Assembly: GCA_021502835.1 (NCBI GenBank)
Contig: JAKFGP010000067.1
Coordinates: 1 to 64,000, forward strand
From: Streptomyces thinghirensis
GTDB lineage: Bacteria > Actinomycetota > Actinomycetia > Streptomycetales > Streptomycetaceae
Reading direction: 5' to 3'
DNA length: 64,000 bases
Shown: positions 1-9,520 of the stretch, in pieces
How the letters are laid out: each line of letters begins with the position of its first letter
Position numbering within the stretch: the first letter of the stretch is position 1
The notes under the pieces: model-generated
What the model was told of the DNA's origin: nothing
The model's input: only the letters and a program-made list of their open reading frames with translations
Database searches by the model: none
Made by a program: the position numbers and the translations under genes

Positions 1-542
1 CGACCGTGCCCCGCACCGCGTGGTACGGATACACCTTCGCCAGTTCCCTCTCGTACGTGCCCCTGGTCTGCGGGGTGATCTCCTCCAGTGCCAGCACGTC
101 CTGCGCTGGCGGCGGCCAGGTCGCGGGCGGTGCCGGCCGGGTCGGGGTTGTCGGCGCCGACGTTGTGGCTCACCACGGCGAGGTCGCCGCCCGGGTGGGA
201 CTTGTCGCCGAGCAGCCCGCCGTAGAGGTTCAGCCAGACCGTGACCGGCAGCAGCAGCGCGACCACCGCGGAGGCGGAGCGGCGCCACAGCGCCCCGGCC
301 AGCAGCACCGGGACGAAGACGCCGGACCAGGGCAGGAAGGTCTCCGCCAGGTTGCCGAGGCCGCCGGTCCCGTTCGGGATCTTCGGGTGCAGCAGCATGA
401 ACAGGCCGAGGAGCAGCGCCTGCGCCGCGATGACCGGGCCGCGTTTCCAGGGGCCGGGGCGGAAGCCGTTACGGGCTGCCGGGCTGCCCTGTCCGGTCTC
501 CGCCGTGTCCACCTGCGTCATCGTCCGTCCGCCCTCGCTCAT
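1..542 (-). CDS. Endonuclease/exonuclease/phosphatase-family membrane protein, partial (runs off left edge, frameshifted)
   Basis: On the minus strand an ATG at 542 opens a frame that begins MSEGGRTMTQVDTAE. It has two or three hydrophobic segments (residues about 33-51, 70-85 and 92-110), followed by the family's first strand motif, read as VVSHNVGADNPDP. The family's typical QDVLALEEITP segment (metal-binding Glu region) follows, but in another frame, so one base is out of place near position 106. Members of this fold are Mg-dependent nucleases or phosphatases; membrane-anchored actinobacterial versions with this layout have mostly unknown substrates. The catalytic domain lies beyond the window. 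The gene is divergent from the two-component system that starts at 700. The family assignment is good; the substrate is unknown. Confidence 0.72.
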   Translation of the reverse strand, partial: MSEGGRTMTQVDTAETGQGSPAARNGFRPGPWKRGPVIAAQALLLGLFMLLHPKIPNGTGGLGNLAETFLPWSGVFVPVLLAGALWRRSASAVVALLLPVTVWLNLYGGLLGDKSHPGGDLAVVSHNVGADNPDPAGTARDLAAASAGRAGTGGDHPADQGHVREGTGEGVSVPRGAGHG

Positions 543-699
543 CACCGTGTTCGTTCGTTCTCTCCGGGCCCGAGGCCCAGGACCCGGGGCCGGGCCTGGC
601 CTGGGGCTTGGGGACGAGTGAAAGCTACACGATGCCTAGCCGGCGCGTATGCGGATTTCGAACGCCGACGATATGTACCGACTCGTAGCCCGGGAGGCC

Positions 700-1404
700 A
701 TGCGTGTCTTGGTGGTCGAGGACGAGCCCTACATGGCGGAAGCCATCCGCGCCGGTCTGCGTCTGGAAGCGATCGCCGCCGACATCGCGGGTGACGGCGA
801 CACCGCTCTGGAGCTGCTCGGCGTCAACAGCTACGACATCGCCGTCCTGGACCGCGACATCCCCGGTCCCTCCGGCGACGAGGTCGCCAAACGCATCGTG
901 GCCTCCGGCAGCGGCCTGCCGATCCCGATGCTCACCGCCGCCGACCGTCTCGACGACAAGGCTTCCGGGTTCGGATTCCGCGCGACGACTACCTCACGAA
1001 GCCGTTCGAATTGCGGGAGCTCGTACTCAGGTCAGGAGCGCTCGACCGCAGGCGGGCGCTCCCCAGGCCTCCCGTACGGGAGATCGCGGGCCTGCGCCTG
1101 ATCCGTTCCGCCGCGAGGTCTACCGCGACGACCGCTACGTCGCGCTCACCCGCAAACAGTTCGCGGTGCTCGAGGTCTCCGTCACCGCCGAAGGCGGTGT
1201 GGTCAAAGCCGAGGAGCTCCTGGAACGGGCGTGGGACGAGAACGCCGATCCCTTCACCAACGCCGTGCGCATCACGGTCTCCGCCCTCCAGCAAACGCCT
1301 CGGCGAGCCCTGGATCATCGCCACCGTGCCGGGCGTCGGCTACCGCATCGACGCGGGCCCGGCACCGGGCGTGAGGACGGCGAGGACGGTGCGGGCGTGG
1401 ATAG
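700..1404 (+). CDS. OmpR-type response regulator (frameshifted)
   Basis: ATG at 700 is preceded by GGGAGG. The receiver domain shows the acidic pair E7-D8, the phospho-acceptor Asp near residue 51 in YDIAVLDRDIPG, a conserved Thr in PMLTAAD, and the Lys of TKPF. A winged-helix output domain follows, with LTRKQFAVLEV, AEELLERAWDEN, NAVRITVSALRKRL and the final ATVPGVGYRID. The frame changes near 975, 1040-1090 and 1295. Because both domains read well across these points, base-call error is more likely than decay. The stop could be the TAG at 1402-1404, almost touching the kinase start at 1406, so the pair is probably co-translated. The signal is not predictable from sequence. Confidence 0.85.
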
Positions 1405-1405
1405 T

Positions 1406-2505
1406 ATGCCCGGACGGAGCGTTCGCCTCAAACTCACCCTCAGCTACGCCGGCTTCCTCATGCTCGCGGTGCCTTGCTGCTCGTCGCCGTGGGAGTGTTC
1501 CTCCTGCGACAGGGGTGGTGGAGACCAACGAATCGGGTGCGGTGCGAGCAACTCCGGGCACCATCTTCGTGCGCGATTTCGCCCCGACGGCAGCCGCCGC
1601 AATGGTGTTCCTGCTGGTGTTCGGCTCTGGGAGGGGGTTCCTCGCCGGCCGCATGCTCGCCCCCCTGACCCACATCACGCACGCCACACGCATGGCCACC
1701 GACGGATCGCTCTCCCACCGGATCCGGCTGCCGGGCCGCGCGGACGAGTTCCGCGAACTCGCCGACGCCTTCGACATGATGTTCACGCGGCTCGAAGCGC
1801 ACGTCGCCGAACAGCGCCGGTTCACGGCCAACGCCTCTCACGAGTTGCGCACCCCGCTGGCGATCTCGAAGGCACTGCTCGACGTGGCCCGCCCGATCCC
1901 GGACCAGGACACCGGCGAACTCGTCGCCCGCCTCCACGCCGTCAACGCCCGAGCCATCGAGTAGGACCTCTACCGAGGCATCCGTTCTGCTCAGCCGCGC
2001 CGAGCAGCGGTCCTTCGCCCGGGAACGCGTCGACCTGTCCCCGTCGGCGGAAGAACCGAGACGCTGCTGCCCTCGCGGAAAAGCACGGTGTCGTCCTCGA
2101 GACCTACGGGGACACCGCCCCCACGACGTGGAACGCCGACCCTGCCGCTGCAGCTGGCCATGAACCTCGGCAGAACGCGATCGTCCACAACCCGCCGGAA
2201 CACGGCAAATCGTATGGGTGCACACCGGCGTCCGCTCCTGGAGCGTGGTGCTCACCGTCGAGAACACCGGCGAGCACCTGATCCACAGGTCGTTCCCCTG
2301 ACCCTCACCGAACCCTTTCCAGCGGGGCACCGAACGCAACGTCCACACCGACCAGGCGGGCGTTTCAGTCCGGGGTCTGGCGATCGTCAGTACCATCGCC
2401 CAGACAATGACGGGACTTCCTCACCCCTGGTCTCCAACGCCTCCGCCGGCGGAATGCGCGTCACCGTGGAACTACCCGTGCTGGTCCCCGTACGCCGACA
2501 GGTGA
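1406..2505 (+). CDS. Sensor histidine kinase partner (frameshifted)
   Basis: Starts MPGRSVRLKLTLSYAGF at 1406 with a first membrane segment. A short extracytoplasmic stretch and a second membrane segment (TAAAAMVFLLVFGSG) follow. Next come a HAMP-like region ending in DEFRELADAFDMMF and the dimerisation H-box ANASHELRTPLA, whose His is the phosphorylation site. The ATPase part shows an N-box (LAMNLGQNAIVHNP) and a G-box (GVGPGLAIVSTIAQ), ending in GGMRVTVELPV. The frame is disrupted near 1475, 1965, 2050, 2140, 2210 and 2310-2400. It forms a two-gene operon with the upstream regulator. Its sensing part is small, so the stimulus may be sensed in or near the membrane. Confidence 0.83.
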
Positions 2506-2526
2506 GGAAACAGGGGACCGCACCAG

Positions 2527-2571
2527 AAAAAAAGCCCCTCCGAGCCGCGTTCCTGGCAGTTCAGAGGGGCT
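2527..2571 (-). terminator. Rho-independent terminator after tRNA-Ala
   Basis: On the minus strand the 8-bp stem AGCCCCTC/GAGGGGCT (2564-2571 with 2533-2540) encloses a 23-nt loop and is followed by a run of seven T (2527-2533). It begins about 8 bases after the 3' end of the tRNA-Ala gene. Confidence 0.8.
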
Positions 2572-2578
2572 GCACGAG

Positions 2579-2652
2579 TGGAGCTTCCAGGGGAGTCGAA
2601 CTCTGACATCTGCCATGCAAAGACAGCGCTCTACCAACTGAGCTAAGGCCCC
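2579..2652 (-). tRNA. tRNA-Ala (anticodon TGC)
   Basis: The minus strand reads GGGGCCTTAGCTCAGTTGG, then a D-arm and an anticodon stem CTGTC/GGCAG with loop TTTGCAT (anticodon TGC). The TTCGACT T-loop and the 3' end GCTCCA follow; CCA is not fully encoded. The T-stem looks one or two bases short on its 5' side, and the acceptor has a mismatch. That fits the single-base errors seen elsewhere better than a dead tRNA. A terminator follows directly. Confidence 0.85.
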
Positions 2653-2832
2653 GAAGGAGGCGTCCGGCCGGGAAACGTCGTGCCGGCGGGGCGCCGCAGA
2701 CAAGAGTACCGGGTCGCCCCCCCGTATCTCACAAATGATTGGGGGTCCCGGTGAAACACCACGCTCCGTAAGATGCTCGGCGTGGTTCGCTGGAGCGAAC
2801 TGCGGTTTTTGGGGAAGCGATGGGGAGACGCA

Positions 2833-3382
2833 ATGGACGCCGCACAGCAGGAAGCCACCGCAAGAGCGCGGGAACTGCAGCGGAACTGGTATGGGGAGCC
2901 GCTGGGGGCGCTCTTCCGCAGGCTGATCGACGATCTTGGTCTCAACCAGGCTCGTCTCGCGGGGGTGCTGGGGCTGTCCGCACCGATGTTGTCGCAGCTG
3001 ATGAGCGGCCAGCGGGCGAAGATCGGCAATCCCGCGTGTGGTTCAGCGGGTGCAGCTGCTGCGGGACCTGGCGGGGCAGGTGGCGGACGGCAGCGTGAGC
3101 GCGGCCGAGGCGACTGAGCGCATGGACGAGATCAAGAAGTCGCAAGGGGGCTCGGTGCTCAACAACACCACCACGACCACGAGCAGTTCGGGAGCGCCGA
3201 CGGTCAAGCGGGTGGTCCGTGAGATCCAGTCGCTGCTGCGCTCGGTGGCGGCCGCCGGGGACATCATCGACGCGGCGGACGCCCTGTCCGGCTCCCACCC
3301 GGAGCTGGCGGAGTTCCTGCGGGTGTACGGCGCGGGCCGCACCTCGGACGCGGTGGCGCACTACCAGTCCCACCAGAACTGA
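2833..3382 (+). CDS. HTH DNA-binding protein (frameshifted once)
   Basis: ATG at 2833 gives MDAAQQEATARARELQRN. A clear Cro/CI-type helix-turn-helix occupies residues about 33-62 (LNQARLAGVLGLSAPMLSQL, then MSGQRAKIGNPA). After one frame change near 3030 the frame continues through VQLLRDLAGQVADG, a low-complexity NNTTTTTSSSG linker and a C-terminal helical domain ending in VAHYQSHQN. It is transcribed just ahead of the Ser/Thr kinase gene (87-bp gap), so the kinase may act on it or share its control. The function is not established. The HTH call is firm; the role is inference. Confidence 0.8.
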
Positions 3383-3468
3383 CCCCGGGTCCCGGTCGCC
3401 GGAGGGGGTACGGCGGCCGGGCCGCGGGAGTGGCGTGGCAGGTCCCAGGGGAGGAGCGGCGCACAGCC

Positions 3469-4936
3469 ATGGGTGAGGTCTTCGCGGGCCGGTACGAGCT
3501 GGTCGACCCGATCGGCCGGGGCGGGTCCGGTGCCGTCTGGCGTGCCTGGGACCACCGCCGCCGGCGGTACGTGGCCGCCAAGGTGCTCCAACAGCGGGAC
3601 GCGCACTCGCTGCTGCGGTTCGTGCGCGAACAGGCGATGCGGATCGATCATCCCCATGTGCTCGCGCCCGCGAGCTGGGCCGCCGACGACGACAAGGTCC
3701 TGTTCACCATGGACCTGGTCACGGGCGGTTCGCTCGTCCACCTGGTGGGGGACTACGGCCCGCTGCCACCCGCCTTCGTCTGCACCCTCCTCGACCAGCT
3801 CCTCGCGGGCTTGGCGGCGGTGCACGCGGAGGACGTCGTACACCGTGACATCAAGCCCGCCAACCTGCTGCTCGAAGCGACGGGGACGGGCCGGCCCCGG
3901 GTGCGGTTGTCCGACTTCGGCATCGCGATGCGGCTGGGCGAGCCCCGGCTGACGGAGACCAACCTCGTGGTGGGGACGCCGGGTTACCTCTCGCGCCGGA
4001 ACAGATGATGGGCGCGGAGCCGGACTTCCCGGCCGACCTGTTCGCCGTGGGCCTGGTCGCCCTGTACCTGCTGGAGGGGCGAAGCCGGACGCCAAGGCGC
4101 TGGTGCAGTACTTCGCCGAGCACGGGACGCCGCCCGCGCCGCAGGGGATTCCCGGAGCCGCTCTGGCAGGTCGTGGCGACGCTGGTGCAGCCGGACCCAC
4201 CGGCGAGGTTCCGCACCGCCACGGGGGCGCGCAAGGCGCTGGCGCGGCTGCGGAGCTGCTGCCGGAGCCGGGGTGCGACGACGAGCTGATCGAGATCTTC
4301 GACCAAGTCGGCCCGCTTCCCACGGGGTTCGGGCCCGACGGGCCACTCAGGCGGGCCTCGGGCGTGGACGCCGCCCCGACGGACCCACGGCGGCCGCTCG
4401 ACTCTGATCAGCGCCGGATCCGGATGTTACGCCGTCGACTCTGGGACGTACGCCGTCGGCCCGGACGGCATGGGGGCCCCGGATCATACGTCGTCCAGCC
4501 CGGACGGCATCGCGGTCCCGGACGGCACGCCGGCGGCGCCTCCCGGGCCCGCCCGGCCGCCCGCCATGTCGGAGACCGGCGGTTTCCATCTGCCGCCCCC
4601 GCAGCCGACCGTCACCTCCTCGCCCGTGCCCGGTCCCCCAGCAGGCGCACGCACGGACACCGGACTTCCCGGGCAGCCCGCAGTACCGGCCCCCGTACGC
4701 GCCTCCGCTCCCCGCCCAGGCACTGGCACCGTCCCCGGAGCCGCGAGCCGACGTCCCCACCGCCTCGTACACCGCCCGGAGCCCCGCAGTCGCGCCCGCC
4801 TGCCCAGGCGTATCCGCAGCACCGCGCGGCACGGCGGCGGCGCCGTCCCGGACCTCCCGCCAGGGTGGCCGTTCCGCTGCTGCTTCTCGCGCTGGCCTGC
4901 TACACCGTGGGCTTCTGGGCCCTGACCCGGATCTGA
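3469..4936 (+). CDS. Membrane-anchored Ser/Thr protein kinase (frameshifted)
   Basis: ATG at 3469 follows GGGGAGGAG at about 12 bases. The kinase domain is complete: glycine loop IGRGGSGAVW, catalytic Lys in YVAAKVL, catalytic loop VHRDIKPANLL, Mg-binding DFG in LSDFGIAM, and GTPGYLS before the PEQ motif. The PEQ motif needs one base removed near 3993. Further frame changes occur near 4080, 4143 and 4260. The C-terminal third is proline-rich and disordered, ending in one membrane helix (VPLLLLALACYTVGFWAL) and a two-residue tail, so the kinase domain is held at the inner face by its C-terminus. No PASTA or other sensor domain is present. It lies between an HTH gene and an oppositely oriented gene for a secreted anchored protein. 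Confidence 0.85.
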
Positions 4937-4950
4937 GCCGGGGGCCTCGC

Positions 4951-6221
4951 CTAGGCCCTTCCCTCGTCCGCGCCGCGCCGCCGCCGTCCACACTCCCAGG
5001 CCCACGAGCAGCACGCTGCCGGTGCCGATACCGCCCACGGCGACCGCCTTCATGGCTGAGGTCGTCGCCCCCACCGCCGCCCTCCGGCGCGGCCTCACGG
5101 TCCTGTGCCGAGACCTCGAAGACGCCCTTCGGCTCGGACTCCCCCGCGTACTCCGGGCCGGTCCGCGCCGCTCCCCCGAGCCTTACGCGCAGCGTCAGCC
5201 CGAAGGGGCCGTCGCCGAAGTCGTCGGCCACCTGAGCCGCGAGGTGCACCACGAGGTAGTAGGAGCCGGCGAACCGCATCGCGCCGGCCTGTGCGTCGGT
5301 GGCGTACCGGTTGGCGAGGCCACCGGCGGCAGGGAAGTGAGAGCGACCGACGCCGGGGCGGCCGGTGTACCCCCTCGCGGCGTCGTCGACCTCGCCGCGC
5401 ACGGGGTTGTGGAGGGCCAGGTGCAGGGCGCTGGTGGCGTAGCCGGAGCCGTCGCCGGAACTGCCGAGTTCGGCGGTCGCGTGCAACTGGCGGCCCCAGT
5501 CGACCGGCACCTTGTAGAAGAGGGTCTGTCCGGGCCGGATGCCGTCCCGCCAGACTCCCCTGCCCGACGGGGGTGGCGTGGGCGAAGCCGCTGCCGCCCG
5601 GGCGCCGTTCGGGCTCTCCGGCGAGAGGGCGGGGGAGGCGGAGTCCCAGGCGTCGGGGCGCGGTGGTCGCGCCGGTCCGTTCCGGGCGCGGTTCGGTGAC
5701 GGCGGTGAGCTCCAGGTCCCAGGCCCCCGGCGGGGAGTCCTGGGGCCGGGACCGCTCTACCGCGACGTAGTAGGTGCCGGGGTCCTGGCACCGGGTCTCG
5801 CCGGGGGCGATCTCGCGGCATGCCCCCGGGCCGTGACGGGGGCGGGGGCTGCGGGCGGCGCCGAAGGTGGCGCTGTCGGACGAGCAGGGAGCCGCCCTCG
5901 GCGTCCTGTACGGAGACCCGGATGCCGTCGACGGCGGTGACCTCGTCGGCGTCGGGGCCGGGTGCGGCGGTGACGGAGACGTAGGCGTCCGACGCCGCGT
6001 CGAGTTCGAGGCGGTAGTAGAGGGTGCCGCTTCTCGGCAGGGAACTGCGGTACGTGGCGCCGGGTTCCAGGCGTACGGCGTCCGAGGTGCCGCTCGCGCC
6101 CTCGATCCGCCGGGCGTCCTCGGCAGAAAGGCGTAGCCGGGGGGCGTACCCGCCGCGAGCGAGGCGCCGGGGGCGGGGCGGCGGTCGTGGCCAGTACGAC
6201 GGTCACGACCGCCAGCCGCAC
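4951..6221 (-). CDS. Secreted, C-terminally membrane-anchored protein of unknown function (frameshifted)
   Basis: The minus strand reads a likely GTG start at 6221 with a signal-peptide-like LAVVTVVLATTAA. The mature part contains beta-rich stretches (RLEPGATYRSSLPRSGTLYY; SDAYVSVTAAPGPDADEV; CQDPGTYYVAVERS), then GQTLFYKVPVDWGRQLHATA and SYYLVVHLAAQVADDFGDG. These resemble repeated jelly-roll or pre-peptidase-like folds, but I recognise no named family. A membrane helix (AVAVGGIGTGSVLLVGLGVW) and a short basic tail ending at TAG 4951-4953 close the gene. Frame changes lie near 5000, 5090, 5560-5740, 5820 and 6130. It converges with the kinase gene. A start further upstream, reading through the repeat at 6242-6350, cannot be excluded. 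Confidence 0.6.
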
Positions 6222-6241
6222 GGGCGTACCCGGTCGGTCAG

Positions 6242-6350
6242 GCCCTGATCCGGCACGCCGCGCAAGCCCCGCAAGTCCTGCAAGCCACGCACGCCGCGCA
6301 AGCCCCGCACGCCCCGCAAGTTCCGCAAGCCCTGCAAGCCCTGATCCGCC
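6242..6350. repeat. Degenerate 9-10 bp tandem repeat (CGCAAGCCC-like)
   Basis: About ten imperfect copies of a unit close to CGCAAGCCC, with variants such as GCAAGTCCT and GCACGCCC, fill this stretch. The array is bounded by an identical GCCCTGATCCG at 6242-6252 and 6339-6349. On the minus strand it would encode a Gly-Leu-Ala rich peptide, if the downstream gene starts further upstream than 6221. Otherwise it lies in its leader region. Confidence 0.6.
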
Positions 6351-6554
6351 ACGCCCCGTCCCGGCGCCGCCCCGCCGAGCCGTACACCACCGCCCCATCA
6401 CCCGCCACCCCTCGCGCCCACCGGCGCTGTTGCCGCCACCCGGACCGGACCGTGGCCCATCCTGCCGCGCGACCCCGCGCTTCCGCGCCCCCGCACGGAA
6501 TCCCGGCAGCGGGATCCGGGCAACGACATCCGGGGAACGGCGTCCGAGCAACAC

Positions 6555-6583
6555 AAAACCCCGACCGTATGACGGCCGGGGTC
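6555..6583 (-). terminator. Terminator after the DLW-39 gene
   Basis: The minus strand forms CCCCGGCCG/CGGTCGGGG with a short loop, followed by TTTTG. It lies 27 bases beyond the DLW-39 stop. Confidence 0.7.
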
Positions 6584-6609
6584 TGCTCAGGACCGGATGT
6601 CGGTCGTAC

Positions 6610-6736
6610 TCACGAACCCGTGGGCACGGAGTCAGTCGCCTCCGTCCACAGATCCTGCTCGGCGCGATCCGCCTGGATCTGGCGGTACACGAGGAGCCGC
6701 CGATGGCGGCCAGTGCGACAGGAGAAGCTTCTTCAC
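6610..6736 (-). CDS. DLW-39 family small membrane protein (two base deletions)
   Basis: Restoring two missing G bases gives a 42-residue protein: VKKLLLVALAAIGGLLVYRQ, then IQADRAEQDLWTEATD and SVPTGS. This matches the Streptomyces DLW-39 family: a single N-terminal helix and the invariant Asp-Leu-Trp near residue 30. The locus spans 127 bases, two fewer than the 129 expected for an intact gene. The GTG start at 6736 fits the family. The function of the family is unknown; in Streptomyces it is found near gyrA and its tRNAs. A hairpin terminator follows. Confidence 0.85.
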
Positions 6737-7075
6737 CGCGCTACCTCGTCTTTCCTTGACGTAGGGGACCTCTGGCGCCCGACTATACACACCGGCCGAT
6801 ACCGATCGGTGACCCGCGTCGGCGGCCAACTGCCCGCCGTCCGAGCCCAATAAGCGCGGACGAAGCCGTTCCGATCGGAGGGTGATCACACCCTCACAGA
6901 ACGCGACTTTTGCCCGCCTCCCTCCCGTCTGGGCACCTTTTCCCACCCCCTTGCGGCCATCCGGTGTGTGTTCATCTGAACATCGACGCGCCACGGGCGT
7001 CGGTCCACCACTTCGCGGCCCACATACACATCATGAGGAAAGTACGCAAATCGCCCAACCCGAAAGTGAGGGGTT
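6737..7075. promoter_or_regulatory. Divergent intergenic region, DLW-39 / DUF6344-like
   Basis: These 339 bases separate two divergent genes and presumably hold both promoters. I see no convincing gene, hairpin or known operator in them. Reading frames present on both strands lack a ribosome-binding site and family resemblance. Confidence 0.4.
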
Positions 7076-7624
7076 ATGGCCCGGAACAAGGTCATGACGC
7101 TGTGGACCACCATCGTCACCGCCTTCCTCGCGCTGTGCACGGCGCTCGGACTCCATCACGACGACCGCCTCCGCGGCCGTACCGCAGACCGGAACGCACA
7201 GCAACACCGAGCGCTCCCCCGAGGCGGCACCCGCCGCGGCGGCACCCTGGTCCTGGTCACGTACCGGCTCCCTGCCCCCACGATGAAACAGCGCATCCGC
7301 GCCGAGGCCCACGGCAAGGCCCCCACCTGCCGCCACCGCCCGACCGCCGACGCCACCGCGACGTCCACCGACCTCCTGTGCGACGACACCGCGGAGGTTC
7401 CGGCCCGGCACACCACCGCCCAGCACAACCGAGCCGCTGCAACGCTGGGGGCCCGCGCGCGCACGGCACCCGCCGCGGCGCCCGCACCGCCCGAACCCGA
7501 CGTCACGGCGATCTGCGTACAGCACCACACGCGAAAACGGCCCGGCCGCTCGACAGAGCAGCCGGGCCGCCGCCGTGTACGGGGTCACCGACCCAACTCA
7601 TCAAGGCCTCTTCAGGGTGGCTAG
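7076..7624 (+). CDS. DUF6344-like exported protein (frameshifted)
   Basis: ATG at 7076 follows GTGAGGGG. The N-terminus MARNKVMTLWTTIVTAFLAL continues CTALGLITTTASA after one base correction near 7158, a signal peptide or single membrane anchor. The middle part reads LPPTMKQRIRAEAHGKAPTC and RHRPTADATATST, a pattern I associate with the streptomycete DUF6344 group. The tail is Ala/Pro/Thr-rich and its true stop is uncertain because of frame errors; a GC-rich hairpin at about 7537-7573 suggests the gene may end near 7530. The function is unknown. Confidence 0.55.
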   Translation: MARNKVMTLWTTIVTAFLALCTALGLHHDDRLRGRTADRNAQQHRALPRGGTRRGGTLVLVTYRLPAPTMKQRIRAEAHGKAPTCRHRPTADATATSTDLLCDDTAEVPARHTTAQHNRAAATLGARARTAPAAAPAPPEPDVTAICVQHHTRKRPGRSTEQPGRRRVRGHRPNSSRPLQGG

Positions 7625-7665
7625 GCTGAAGCCGCATCACAACGGACAGGAACCGGTGAGTACCA

Positions 7666-8473
7666 GTGCCGAAGGCGTACAAAGTGATCGCGGACGACCT
7701 GAATGCGGCCAGGAACCGGCGTGTCGTCATCGTCACGGCCGTCCACGGCCCCTCGGCGCACTTCCTGCCCGAGGCCTACGCGTCCCCTGTGCGCGCAGGA
7801 GCTTTCCGCCGGCTGGGGTGGCGCTGGGTGATCCAGGAGGACGGGCAGACGGACGACGTCCGCCCGTACGTGCCCGACGACCCGCGCGTCGTCTTCCGGC
7901 AGGGACGGCCGGGACAGCGGGGCGGCGGGTGTGGCCCGACGATGGCCCTGTCCCCACGCCGACGGCGAGTACGTGAAGACCCTGGACGCCGACGACCTGC
8001 TCCGCCGGGAGCCCTGGCCCGCGACCTGGCCGCCCTGGAGACCGGCCCGGCGCTCGGGTGGGCGACGTCGCGCGCCCTGGACCTGCTGCCCGACGGCTCG
8101 ACGGCCGGTTTCCCGGGTGATCCGGACCACGGGCCGATCGAGCGCGGAGCGGTGCTCGACCACTGGAAGGCGAACGATTACCGCGCCCAGGTCACCCGGC
8201 GACGCTCCTGGTACGGCGCGAACTGCTGCTCGCGCTCGGTGGCTGGATGGCCCTGCCGGCGTCCGAGGACACCGGCCTGCTGCTGGCGCTCAACTGCGTG
8301 AGCCGGGGGTGGTTCTCCGAGAGGTGGGCCTGCTCTACCGCAAGTGGGAGGGCCAGGTGACCGGGCAGGCGGCCCATGTGGACCCCGCCGAACGCGAAGC
8401 CCGGATGGCGGTCGTGGAGGCCAGGGCGCGGGCGCTGGCGTCCTTCGGGTGGCGTTTTCCGGCGGGTGCCTGA
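7666..8473 (+). CDS. Family 2 glycosyltransferase (frameshifted)
   Basis: GTG at 7666 gives MPKAYKVIADDLNAARNRRV, followed by the GT-A fold start VVIVTAVHGPSAHFLPEAYA. The nucleotide-sugar and metal-binding region reads VIQEDGQTDDVRPYVPDDPR, then HADGEYVKTLDADDLLPPGA, with a DxD motif (DAD). An acceptor-side GW..LPASEDTGLLLALN with an ED pair follows. These are the hallmarks of an inverting GT2 enzyme. Frame changes occur near 7795, 7915-7945, 8010, 8200 and 8300. The donor and acceptor are unknown. It stands alone, divergent from an FkbM methyltransferase across 103 bases, so the two may modify the same small molecule or glycan. Confidence 0.78.
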
Positions 8474-8576
8474 GACTCGCGGCCCCCCGCACGTGAACCG
8501 GACGGGACGGCGCCGCGACGGCCGAGGGCTGGCGGTAGCGGCGCCGGAACCGTCGAGGCGGTGCGGAACCGTCAGG

Positions 8577-9500
8577 TCAGGGGAGCGTCTCCGCATCGAC
8601 CCGGGAGAAGATCAGATCGCTCTCCTCCACGACGGGCCCCCCGCCACCGGACCGGCACGCCGGGCTCACCGCCCAGCGCCGGGGGATAGCTCTCCGGGCG
8701 CGTAGTCGTTGGCCAGCCGGTAGACGTGGAAGCCCGCGTCGCGCATCACCGTCAGCAGTTCGCCGATGGAGTCGCCGAGCCGGGCCATGCGCTCGGCGCG
8801 TCACCTCGACACTGATCTCCGCGTCGGGCCGCAGGCTGTCCAGCATCGGCGCCAGCCCTCGGACGACGCTCCCCCTCCGCGCCCTCGACATCGATCTTGA
8901 TCACCCGGGCGTTCGCGATCTCCGCCGGATCGAGGAGTTCCGGCAGCGGCCGCGCCTCGATCTCGAAGGTGGACTCCGCCGGGCCGTCGTACGGGACGAT
9001 GCTGTTCGCGCCCATGTTGTGCGTAGCTGGCGAGGACGAAGGTCGGGGTCTTGTGGCCGTCCGAGACGGCGGCGTTGAGGGCGCGGATGTTCCCGCGGGC
9101 GTTGAGCCGGCCATGCCGCACCAGACGGCGGTGGAAGACGGGGGAGGCCTCGATCGCGACGACACTGCCCTCGTCGCCGACGAGCCGCGACGCGAGAACG
9201 CTGAAGACGCCGATGTTGGCCCCGACGTCGACGAAGCCGTCCCCCGGTCGCAGCCGGCGCCGCAGCCAGGCCGTCATGTGCGGCTCCCAGGTGCCGAACA
9301 GATACAGGTACCGCTGGATCAGGTCCTGCGTGTCCACGGCGAACAGGTCGCCGGAGGCGCACTGTGACGACTCGCCGACGGGGTGCCTCGCGCAGATGGG
9401 GGTTGAGCCAGCGCGCGGCGAGCGCCGCCTTCCCGAACGTCCCGGGGGCGGCCCGCACGTAACGGCTGCCGAGCGTGACCAGGGCCTCGGACACGGGCAT
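8577..9500 (-). CDS. FkbM family SAM-dependent methyltransferase (frameshifted)
   Basis: ATG at 9500 gives MPVSEALVTLGSRYVRAAPG. The class I methyltransferase core follows: SAM motif I FVDVGANIGVFSVLAS, the acidic end of strand 2 in VVAIEASP, then NAAVSDG, and the FkbM signature VIKIDVEGAE. The protein ends SDLIFSRVDAETLP. Frame changes lie near 9375, 9030, 8880 and 8790. FkbM enzymes O-methylate hydroxyls of natural products or sugars. It lies 20 bases after a ferredoxin gene on the same strand, which suggests a small redox/methylation operon. The acceptor is unknown. Confidence 0.82.
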
Positions 9501-9520
9501 GCGCAGTCCTGCTCGGATGC

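Noticed and set aside
6..794. 262-codon plus-strand frame at the left edge
   Set aside because: It has the Arg/Gly/Pro-rich composition of a shadow frame, and the minus strand encodes a recognisable endonuclease/phosphatase-family protein.
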